Shown here: positions 53,189-60,739 of the stretch, in pieces
Position numbering within the stretch: the first letter of the stretch is position 1
Layout of the letters: each line of letters opens with the position of its first letter
Source: Bifidobacterium asteroides
GTDB lineage: Bacteria > Actinomycetota > Actinomycetes > Actinomycetales > Bifidobacteriaceae
Direction: 5' to 3'
Assembly (NCBI RefSeq): GCF_019469425.1
Contig: NZ_CP048272.1
Span: 1,426,001 to 1,490,000 of the forward strand
DNA length: 64,000 nt
Made by a program: the position numbers and the translations under genes
The notes under the pieces: generated by a model
What the model was told of the DNA's origin: nothing
Database searches by the model: none
The model's input: the letters and a program-made list of their open reading frames with translations, nothing else

Positions 53189-54616
53189 TTAGGCACTTGG
53201 CTTTGTGACACCACTCAGAAAGTCCATCAGAGATTGGTATCGGGGTGAGCCCAAATGGTCGAAGGGGTCAGGCAGGGTCACCTCGACCCGGTGAGAACCG
53301 CCCAGGACCAGATGGCTCCAGTCGCATAACCATGTGCGCGTTCCCCGGTCCGCCACACGGACAAAGTCGCCACGCAGACGGGCCCTGGTATCCTCTGGAG
53401 CTTGGTCCATAGCGCGCTGCACCTCGGAGTCGTCGACCGGCGAGCGCATGAGCCCATGCCTGACCAGACCGGGGAAGGATCTCCCCGCGCTCAGGTCGTG
53501 ATAGTCCAGGTCCAGCGCCTCTTCCAGATCCCGTCCGGCGCCTCGTCGGCTCAGGCCCTGGAGAAGGCGCAGCTTGGCAGCCCAGTCCACCCAGTCAGCC
53601 AGATCCTGCCAACGCCCAGCATCCAGGGCATCCAAGGCCGCCCTCCAAAGCTGCAGGACACGCAAAGCCTGTGACCGGTCGATGCCTATATCCTCCTGCT
53701 GGTCGATTAAGGCCTCGCATGCCAGCCAATAGGCATTTTGCAGGCCCAGAGCGCTGATGCCGCCAGCCTTCATGGAATCCTGCAGTTCCAGGGTGACCCG
53801 GCCGGTCCGATCTCGGCTGACGGCTCGGACGGCTGCACCGGGATCAGCCAGGGCCCAGTCAGCCAGGTCTGGCCGTCGGCCCTGGCGGCAGGCTTGCTCA
53901 ATCAGGTTCAGGACCAGGTGGGTGCTGGTCATCTTGAACCAAGTGGCCAGCGGCGACCGGTTGGTATCGCCTACAATTACATGCAGACGCCGCCATCGTT
54001 CGGGATCGGCCAGAGGCTCGTCACGGGTGTTGACCATGGGACGGGCACGGGTGGTGGCCGAGGAGACCGCCTCATCCAGAAAATCGGCCCGCTGGCTGAG
54101 CTGGAACCCATCGGGACTCAGACGACCTGCCCCGGTGATCAGCTGCCGGGTGACCAAGAAGGGGACCAGGCAGGCGCCAACCATGTCCAAGGGGACTCGC
54201 CGGTCAAGCAGATAGTTTTCATGACAGCCGAAGGCATGCCCCTGGGCATCCACATTGTTGGCAAAGACGTGAACCTTCACGGGCCTGTCCAGATTCCCCG
54301 CCAAGAACCTCCCGGCGCGATCCGCAAGGGCGATCATGATCTGCTCCCCGGCCAGCACCTGTGTCAGGGCTGTCAGCGGGTCACGGGCTTCCGCAGTGGC
54401 ATACTCCGGGTGGGAGCCCACATCCAGGTAGAGTCGGGCGCCATTGGACAGATAGATGTTGGTTGACCCATGCCTCTCAATGAGAGGGCGGAACATAGCC
54501 ATGGCCACCCTGCCGGCGGCGTAGGGGGCACTGGCGCCGGTCAGGCTCAGTCCATACTCGGTCTCGATGCCGAATATTCTGTGAAAGTCCGAGTCAGCCC
54601 CCTGCCCTTCCGCCAT
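53189..54616 (-). CDS. pafA: Pup--protein ligase PafA
   Basis: This 475-residue enzyme attaches Pup to lysines of target proteins using ATP. RIFGIETEYGLSL at the start carries the glutamine-synthetase-like Glu ligands, the ATP and metal-binding segments are NGARLYLDVGSHPEYATAE and HVFANNVDAQGHAFGCHENYLL, and RRLHVIVGDTNRS is the later conserved block. The Dop-specific N-terminal loop is absent, which separates it from dop. The start codon is 3 nt after the pup stop. In many actinobacteria the proteasome genes prcB and prcA lie between pup and pafA, but here nothing does. Confidence 0.95.
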   Translation of the reverse strand: MAEGQGADSDFHRIFGIETEYGLSLTGASAPYAAGRVAMAMFRPLIERHGSTNIYLSNGARLYLDVGSHPEYATAEARDPLTALTQVLAGEQIMIALADRAGRFLAGNLDRPVKVHVFANNVDAQGHAFGCHENYLLDRRVPLDMVGACLVPFLVTRQLITGAGRLSPDGFQLSQRADFLDEAVSSATTRARPMVNTRDEPLADPERWRRLHVIVGDTNRSPLATWFKMTSTHLVLNLIEQACRQGRRPDLADWALADPGAAVRAVSRDRTGRVTLELQDSMKAGGISALGLQNAYWLACEALIDQQEDIGIDRSQALRVLQLWRAALDALDAGRWQDLADWVDWAAKLRLLQGLSRRGAGRDLEEALDLDYHDLSAGRSFPGLVRHGLMRSPVDDSEVQRAMDQAPEDTRARLRGDFVRVADRGTRTWLCDWSHLVLGGSHRVEVTLPDPFDHLGSPRYQSLMDFLSGVTKPSA

Positions 54617-54619
54617 GGA

Positions 54620-54826
54620 TCACTGGCCGCCCTTCTGGACGAAGCCCCGCACATACTCCTTGGCGTTGGTCTCCAAGGTGGTCTCGATGTCATCCAGGAC
54701 GGCATCCAGATCGGACCCTGCCATCTGGTTCTGCTCTCGTGCCCCAGTCTGCGGCAGATCCTCTTCCTGCTCCTGCTGCCGCCCAGCTGCCACGCGCCGT
54801 CCCTGCTGGTGGGATGCCTCAGCCAT
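54620..54826 (-). CDS. pup: Prokaryotic ubiquitin-like protein Pup
   Basis: This 68-residue, largely disordered protein is rich in Gln, Glu and Ala in its first half, followed by [30 protein letters not shown] in two parts. The C-terminal Gly-Gly-Gln is diagnostic. The Gln must be deamidated to Glu by Dop before PafA can link it to lysines. The central coiled-coil segment (about 38-60) is the expected ARC/Mpa binding site. AGGAG lies 6 nt before the ATG. It lies between the IMPase-like gene and pafA. Confidence 0.95.
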   Translation of the reverse strand: MAEASHQQGRRVAAGRQQEQEEDLPQTGAREQNQMAGSDLDAVLDDIETTLETNAKEYVRGFVQKGGQ

Positions 54827-54850
54827 CTTCGCTCTCCTTCCCGGCGCGGA

Positions 54851-55687
54851 TCAGCGCCCGCTCAGATACGTGTTCAAATCCTTGGCGATGAGTCCGTTGG
54901 TGGCCACCACGTCGTTGCTGCCCTCCCAGCGCACGTGTCCGCCGTCCCAGCGCCAGAGGGTGCCCTTGGCCTCCCGGACCACGACAGCCGCCGCAGAGAC
55001 GGCAGGGATGTCCCAGGAGTGCAGGGCCGGTTCGAAGTAGGCGTCGTAGCTGCCGTCCGCCACCCGGCACAGGTCCAGCGAGACCGGACCGACGCGCTTG
55101 ATGTCGGCAGGCTTGCCAGCCATGCGCGAGACGATCTGCAGGACCTTTTCGGACTCGTTGGGGAAGTAAGACATGCCGAAGCTGATCACTGATCCGGTCA
55201 GGGTGGCCATCGTGGAAGGTATGATCTTCTCTCGCTTGTCACCCACGATGGTCCGTCGGATCCTGATGGCACCCTGGCCTTTGGCGGCAAGATAGGTCAG
55301 GCCCAGGACCGGGGCATGCACGATGCCCAGGACAGGTGAAGCGTGGCCCTTCTCGTCCACGGCGAACAAGGAGATGGTCAGCGTCCATTCGGCCATGTTG
55401 CGCACATAGTTGACCGGACCGTCAATGTGGCCCAGGCACCAGTAGCGGCCGCCCGGACGACGGTTGCCGGCCTCCTCCTCCCAGAAGCCATCCATGGGGT
55501 CCAAGGCAGCGATCTTGGTCCGGCAGTAGCGGATCAGGCGCGTGTCAATGCCCGGCGAGAACTGGGTACCCTGGCCGATGGTTGAGGTGGAGCGGGGATC
55601 GTGGGGATTGATCTGGTCCTGAAGGGCATGACGGCCGGCCTCCACAGCAATGGTGGCGACCTGCATGGCCAAATCGCGCAATTCCAT
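54851..55687 (-). CDS. Inositol monophosphatase-like protein with altered metal motif
   Basis: This 278-residue protein has the IMPase fold. An upstream Glu cluster is present (GFWEEEAG), and WDIPA near the C-terminus keeps the second metal-site Asp. The central motif, normally W-x-x-DPIDGTTNF, reads WCLGHIDGPVNYV. The first metal-binding Asp is Gly, the following Pro is His, and the Thr is Pro. The protein may therefore be inactive on classical substrates or bind something else. It lies between dop and pup on the same strand, 24 nt before pup, an unusual place. Alternatives are a 3'-phosphonucleotide phosphatase or a regulatory homologue. Confidence 0.8.
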   Translation of the reverse strand: MELRDLAMQVATIAVEAGRHALQDQINPHDPRSTSTIGQGTQFSPGIDTRLIRYCRTKIAALDPMDGFWEEEAGNRRPGGRYWCLGHIDGPVNYVRNMAEWTLTISLFAVDEKGHASPVLGIVHAPVLGLTYLAAKGQGAIRIRRTIVGDKREKIIPSTMATLTGSVISFGMSYFPNESEKVLQIVSRMAGKPADIKRVGPVSLDLCRVADGSYDAYFEPALHSWDIPAVSAAAVVVREAKGTLWRWDGGHVRWEGSNDVVATNGLIAKDLNTYLSGR

Positions 55688-55779
55688 ACTTCTCTTCTCT
55701 TTTCAAACGGGTGGTCAAGGCATTGCGACCGTGGCCCACCGGTGGTCATTTGGTCGGATACCGGACTGTTTCTGCGCTA

Positions 55780-57285
55780 TCAGCAGTATATGCCGCGGCC
55801 ATCCCGGCAGGAAGACCGTGTGTGACTCAGCGGATCGGACAGATCCACAACTTTGGTCTCGGACTCTCCCTCCGGCCCCTGCCCCTCAAGAATGACACGA
55901 CTCCAGGAAACAGCCCTGACCGCATCAGGACAACGGTGAAGCAGCTGGGAACGGCACCAGGCCCGAGTCTGCTCCGGCCCTTGGTCCATAGCCCTGACAA
56001 CCTGGTCCGAGTTGGCCAGCCGCAGAACGGATCCACTGAGTCGCCAGAGCAGGTCGCGGCCAGGATCCACCCGTGCCCAGGCCAGATCCAGGGCCGCCAG
56101 ACGGGGATCCGACCAGTCGGATATGAACCGTCGACGGCGCAGACGCTCCAAGAGCTGCCACTTGAGAAGCCATTCCAACCTGCCTGCCTGGTCATGCATG
56201 GCCAGACGGGCATCGTTGTCGCCCGAACGCACCAGAGCCAGATCCTCGAGCACCTGATCCCAGAGGTTTAGAACCCGGTCGTCGGCACAACCTGGCCGGT
56301 CGGCATCCCGTCTGGCCTGTCTGGTCGCATCCAGCAGTGCCTTTTGAATGGTCAGTGCATCGGCAAATCCTCCGTTTGCCAGGGCCAGAGGCTTGGTCAG
56401 AGTTACATCACGGGAAACCGTGTGCAGGGCCGACACTGGATCATCCAGCGTCCAGCGATCCAGCAGTTCATCGACCAGACTGGTCGAATCGCCCTCGGAC
56501 TCCAAGAGCGTCAGCAGCAGATCGGTCGACCCCAGTTTGAGGACCAAGGGCGTATCCAACCGGTTGGCATCGCCCACAATCACATGGAGGCGGCGGCTGC
56601 CTGGCCCAGCATGGGACTCGTCCCGGGTATTGATAATAGGCCGCCCGAAGGTGGTCTGCAGTCCGATCCGGCTGGTCAGATAGTCAGCGCGCTGGCTGAG
56701 CTGGAAGCCGGCCTGCTCGCTCCTAGGCCCCAGACCCACTCTGCCCGAACCGGTATAGATCTGCCGGGTGACGAAATGAATGGTCATCAGGGCCGCCACC
56801 CTGGCGAAGGGCACCGCCCTGTCCATCAGATAGTTCTCATGGGATCCCCAGGCGGCACCCTTGCCATCCACATTGTTTTTATAGAGAGCCAGGCCTCCGG
56901 CCCTTTCTGCGGCCTGGGCCATCATCCGATCGCCCGCGCGATCCTGGACCAGTGCATCGAAGGCATTCGCCGTTTCCGCCGAGGCATACTCAGGATGGGC
57001 ATGATCCACATAAATCCGAGCGCCATTGGGAGCTGCAACATCGATCAGTCGGGCGCCAGGCGCATCAGTGAGCATGCTCGGAACGGCAGCGGAACGCGGC
57101 AGCCGACCTCCCCTTGCATCATTGACCGGGTCCTCACCCCCGTAGTCCCAGCGGATGTGCGCCAAGTCCGGCCGGGCAGCGGCCCTTACCAGGCGCAGGG
57201 CCAAAGTACGTGGATCAGCGCCGGGATCCTGTGGATCGGCAACGGCGTACTCCGTCTCGGTGCCCATAACCCGCCCGGCACTCAT
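55780..57285 (-). CDS. dop: Pup deamidase/depupylase Dop
   Basis: This 501-residue homologue of PafA converts the C-terminal Gln of Pup to Glu and can remove Pup from proteins. RVMGTETEYAVADPQ is the Dop-type start. The Dop loop follows (IRWDYGGEDPVNDARGGRLP), then NGARIYVDHAHPEYASAET, NNVDGKGAAWGSHENYL and RRLHVIVGDANRLD. The start overlaps the arc stop in ATGA, so the two are coupled. The expected active-site Asp in the nucleophile region appears present in NGARIYVDHAHPEY. Confidence 0.95.
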   Translation of the reverse strand: MSAGRVMGTETEYAVADPQDPGADPRTLALRLVRAAARPDLAHIRWDYGGEDPVNDARGGRLPRSAAVPSMLTDAPGARLIDVAAPNGARIYVDHAHPEYASAETANAFDALVQDRAGDRMMAQAAERAGGLALYKNNVDGKGAAWGSHENYLMDRAVPFARVAALMTIHFVTRQIYTGSGRVGLGPRSEQAGFQLSQRADYLTSRIGLQTTFGRPIINTRDESHAGPGSRRLHVIVGDANRLDTPLVLKLGSTDLLLTLLESEGDSTSLVDELLDRWTLDDPVSALHTVSRDVTLTKPLALANGGFADALTIQKALLDATRQARRDADRPGCADDRVLNLWDQVLEDLALVRSGDNDARLAMHDQAGRLEWLLKWQLLERLRRRRFISDWSDPRLAALDLAWARVDPGRDLLWRLSGSVLRLANSDQVVRAMDQGPEQTRAWCRSQLLHRCPDAVRAVSWSRVILEGQGPEGESETKVVDLSDPLSHTRSSCRDGRGIYC

Positions 57286-58844
57286 GACCGCTTCCTTGGC
57301 CCGTCTACAGGGTAAACCTCCTGGACCTGCCCTGGGCGGAGTCCGGCCAGATCGGCCCAGCGGTCCGGATCCTGGCCGCGGAGCTCCTCTAGAGTGTCCT
57401 CATACTGCCCACGGACGGCCCTCATGCAGAGCCCGCGGCCAAGCCCCACCTGTCGACCCTGTTCGATGGAGGCCTTGACCGCCATGGTCTTGACCCGATC
57501 AACCAGGTTATGCAGCATGGCGCCAGAGACTACAGACTCCAGGTAGAGGGGCTGCCAGCGGCCCGTGGCATCCACGATCTTGCCCAGCAGGTGGTCATCA
57601 TCCCGAGCGAAGAGTCCGTCGACCAGTATCTGAATCAGCTTCTCCGGCCCGGCGTCCTCCTCCATGGGCATGTCGGAGCCCAGATACTTGCCCAGGATGG
57701 CGGCCGACCTGATCCTGTCGGGCCGGTCGATGCGGATCTTGACATCCAGCCGACCAGGACGCAGAACCGCCGGGTCGATCATGTCAATGCGGTTGGAGGC
57801 ACCGATAACCATGACCTGGTCCAGGGACTCGACACCGTCCAGCTCGGTCAGGAACTGAGGGACGATGGTGGTTTCAACATCTGACGAGATGCCCGATCCT
57901 CGGGTTCGCAACAGGGAATCCATCTCGTCGATGAAGACCACCACCGGTCCACCCTGGCCTGCCAGGCTGCGGGCCCTGGCGAACAGGCGGCGGACCAGCC
58001 GCTCCGACTCGCCCACGAACTTGTTGAGTACCTCGGGGCCCTTGACCGACAGGAAGACCCCGTGGCCGTCACTCTCCTGGGCCAGGGCACGGGCCAGGGC
58101 CTTGGCGATCATGGTCTTGCCATTGCCGGGCGGCCCGTAGAGCAGGACGCCCTTGGGGGCTTGAAGCCCGTAGCGGCGCATCAGATCAGCATGCTGGAAG
58201 GGCAGCTGGACTGCATCCCGGATGCGCTCGATCTGCCTGTCTAAACCGCCAATATCCGAGAAGTCCACATCAGGAGTTTCTTCCAAGAGCATGTCGGCCT
58301 GGTCCGACTCAGGCAGGACAGCCAGGGCCATTGAACAGCTTTCGTCCATGAGCAAGGCGCTGCCCGCCTCGATGGGCTGGTCCTGCAGAGAACCCGCACG
58401 AGCAGCGACGCTGGTCTGTCCGGAGGGGTCTTCCACCAGCAGGGCACCGGATCCCAAGGTCTCCCGCAGCGTACGGACCTGTCCGGTCACCGGCTGATCG
58501 CCCACACGCACCACCACCATGTCGGCGTTGAGCAGAACCTCCTGGCCGGCCCGGATCCGCTCAGCGTGGATGTCTGGCGCCAGAGGCACCACCATCCGCC
58601 TGGAACCGTTCAGAATCAGCAGACGAGCCTGCTGCACCCCCTGGCTGTCATAGGCGACGGAATCCACGCCCAAGGCCAGAGCGACGGTCAAGGGCGGTTG
58701 ACCCAGCTGAGCCAACTGGCTCTTGGCCTTGGATAGTTCCTTGGCAGCCCTGGTCAGCGCCGCAGCCAAGGCCCGGTTGCGCCGATCCCCGGCCCGGTCC
58801 TGGTCATTTGCATCGTCAGATTGCTCAACATCATCGAACTGCAT
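57282..58844 (-). CDS. arc: Pup-recognising AAA+ ATPase (ARC/Mpa)
   Basis: This 520-residue hexameric ATPase starts MQFDDVEQSDDAND. An N-terminal coiled coil (about 25-60) that binds Pup precedes the OB domains. The AAA module has GVLLYGPPGNGKTMIAKAL, VVVFIDEMDSLLRTRGSG and IGASNRIDMIDPAVLRPGR. The C-terminus ends VYPVDGPRKRS and lacks the Gln-Tyr-Leu tail that docks Mpa on the 20S proteasome, which agrees with the absence of proteasome genes here. A longer reading from 58952 is rejected. The chosen ATG has GGGAG 2 nt before it and AGGAGGG further up. Confidence 0.94.
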   Translation of the reverse strand: MQFDDVEQSDDANDQDRAGDRRNRALAAALTRAAKELSKAKSQLAQLGQPPLTVALALGVDSVAYDSQGVQQARLLILNGSRRMVVPLAPDIHAERIRAGQEVLLNADMVVVRVGDQPVTGQVRTLRETLGSGALLVEDPSGQTSVAARAGSLQDQPIEAGSALLMDESCSMALAVLPESDQADMLLEETPDVDFSDIGGLDRQIERIRDAVQLPFQHADLMRRYGLQAPKGVLLYGPPGNGKTMIAKALARALAQESDGHGVFLSVKGPEVLNKFVGESERLVRRLFARARSLAGQGGPVVVFIDEMDSLLRTRGSGISSDVETTIVPQFLTELDGVESLDQVMVIGASNRIDMIDPAVLRPGRLDVKIRIDRPDRIRSAAILGKYLGSDMPMEEDAGPEKLIQILVDGLFARDDDHLLGKIVDATGRWQPLYLESVVSGAMLHNLVDRVKTMAVKASIEQGRQVGLGRGLCMRAVRGQYEDTLEELRGQDPDRWADLAGLRPGQVQEVYPVDGPRKRS

Positions 58845-58914
58845 GGCTCCCTTTTCCCTCCTTCGTTCACCTCCAGAATCCGCGCATGGCCTGGACAGCC
58901 AGCGGGCGGAGGGC

Positions 58915-59889
58915 TCAGCTGCAGCGGGCGCCGTCTTGCAACCGAGCGCCACGGGCCCAGTCCATAGCCTTCATGGCGCGCTTGCCAGCAGCCTTGACCA
59001 TCTGCAGTTCCAAAGGCAGGGTCTTGGTGCCTACCCAGAGGTGACGACGGTCCATGGCCAGCCGACCCGGCTCCAGATGCGGGGGAAGACCGGGCTCATC
59101 TCCTCGGGCTGGCGCCGCCCTGAGCACGGTCAGCCCTGTCTGCTTGTCCTGCTGATCATCGCCCTGCCGATACAGACACCAAGCTCCCGGTTCCGGACTG
59201 CAGGCCCGGACCTGTCGGTCCAAGGCAAAAACGGGCACATCGAAACGCATGTGGGCATCCTGGTGGGTGATCTTGGCGGCCACCTGGTAAGCGCCCTGCA
59301 TCTGCTCCTTGGGTCGAATCCGACCTTCCGCAAGGGCCTCCAGACTGGCAGCCAACAGGCGGGATCCATCCTCAGCCAGGCGATCCAGCAGCTCGCCCGA
59401 GGTTTCGTGCGGCCCGATCTCGACCGTGGACTGGGCCAGGATAGGGCCTTCATCCATGCCGGCCGTCAGCCGGAAGACCGTGGCGCCGGTAATGGTATCC
59501 CCGGCCCAGATGGCTCGTTGCACTGGAGCCGCACCCCGCCACTGCGGCAGCAGGGAAAAGTGCAGGTTGTACCAGCCACCCTCAAAGGCGTCCAGGACCG
59601 GCTGACGCAGAATCCGCCCGTAGGCCACCACAGCTGCGCAGCTGGCTCCTGTATCCTGCAGCCGCGCTGGAAAATCCGGATCGGATGGGTTGTTCTCAAG
59701 AACGGGAATCCCCAGCTTCAGAGCCTCAGCCTTGACTGGACTGGGCTGCAGATGCCTTCCGCGCCCCTGGGGAGCGTCGGGTCTGGTGAGCACGGCAGCA
59801 ACCCGGAAATGCTCCTGATCGGCCATCAGCAATCTCAGAGATGGCAGGGCGACCTGAGGCGTGCCCGCAAACAGCAATGTCATGACCAT
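58915..59889 (-). CDS. fmt: Methionyl-tRNA formyltransferase
   Basis: This 324-residue enzyme formylates initiator Met-tRNA with 10-formyl-tetrahydrofolate. It starts MVMTLLFAGTPQVALPSL. The formyl-binding motif with the catalytic Asn-His and the Ser-Leu-Leu-Pro signature is WYNLHFSLLPQWRGAAPVQ, followed by the catalytic Asp region MDEGPILAQ. A C-terminal OB-like domain begins near 210. GGAG lies 9 nt before the ATG at 59889. It is preceded by an HAD gene and followed by arc. Confidence 0.96.
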   Translation of the reverse strand: MVMTLLFAGTPQVALPSLRLLMADQEHFRVAAVLTRPDAPQGRGRHLQPSPVKAEALKLGIPVLENNPSDPDFPARLQDTGASCAAVVAYGRILRQPVLDAFEGGWYNLHFSLLPQWRGAAPVQRAIWAGDTITGATVFRLTAGMDEGPILAQSTVEIGPHETSGELLDRLAEDGSRLLAASLEALAEGRIRPKEQMQGAYQVAAKITHQDAHMRFDVPVFALDRQVRACSPEPGAWCLYRQGDDQQDKQTGLTVLRAAPARGDEPGLPPHLEPGRLAMDRRHLWVGTKTLPLELQMVKAAGKRAMKAMDWARGARLQDGARCS

Positions 59890-59934
59890 ATCGGCAATCT
59901 CCTTTTCATCTGACGGCTGTGGACCTCTGCACTT

Positions 59935-60639
59935 TCACTGCACCTGAGGGATGTTCACCCCTGCATTGATCAGGGCGGTGCGCAGTCCGTAGGGGTCGCT
60001 GAATCGCAGGCTGCGGATGCCAGCCTTGTTGGCGCCGACTACATTCATACCTTTGTCATCCACAAAGAGGGTCCTGCCAGCCCGGATTCCGAACCGATCC
60101 AGGGCATAACGGTAAATGGCCGGGTCTGGCTTGCGCATATGGACGGGTCCGGAAACCACCACTCCGTCCAACCTATGCAGGAAGGAGTCGCCGTCCCAGG
60201 CGTGATGGAAGAGCTCAGCACCCCAGTTGGTCAACCCCCAGACGCCTAAGCCTGCCGCCTTCAGGTCCTCCACCAGCATGCGGGCACCAGGTACCGGGCC
60301 GGTCAGCGAATCGACAAAGTGGTCACAGTAATAGGCGAACATAGCGTCCCAAGGGGACCCGCAGTTGTCGGCTACCCAGTCACGGGCCTGGGCGCAGGTG
60401 GCTCCACCGTCCATCATGTTGTTGGCCCGGTAGAAGCCGGAACGGCTGTCATCCAGCATGGCCTCAATGCTCCTGCGTCCGTATCGGGCCACCATGGCCA
60501 TCTCGGGCTTCCAGCCGATCAGGACGTTGCCGAAGTCGAAGATGACCTGCTCGATGGGCTGACCCTGAACCTGTGCCGCCGCTTGCTCGGCCTGGATCAC
60601 ATCTGCCTCAACCCGGATCTCCCCTGGCCATCCCTTCAT
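59935..60639 (-). CDS. HAD family hydrolase
   Basis: This 234-residue phosphatase-like protein has motif I VIFDFGNVLIGW, with the nucleophile Asp near residue 36, the motif II region WGLTNWG, and motif III/IV RKPDPAIYRYAL and LFVDDKGMNV. It resembles the HAD-IA group (FMN- or haloacid-dehalogenase-type phosphatases). The substrate is unknown. A GGCGGAG ribosome binding site lies 4 nt before the ATG. It sits between priA and fmt in the same orientation. Confidence 0.88.
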   Translation of the reverse strand: MKGWPGEIRVEADVIQAEQAAAQVQGQPIEQVIFDFGNVLIGWKPEMAMVARYGRRSIEAMLDDSRSGFYRANNMMDGGATCAQARDWVADNCGSPWDAMFAYYCDHFVDSLTGPVPGARMLVEDLKAAGLGVWGLTNWGAELFHHAWDGDSFLHRLDGVVVSGPVHMRKPDPAIYRYALDRFGIRAGRTLFVDDKGMNVVGANKAGIRSLRFSDPYGLRTALINAGVNIPQVQ

Positions 60640-60739
60640 GACTCTCCGCCTTTCCTGAATCCGTCCATATGCGTCTCTGCCTGCGCCCCCTCATGAAACC
60701 ACGCTGCATAGACCCCGTGCATAGACAGCAGAGCGGCAA

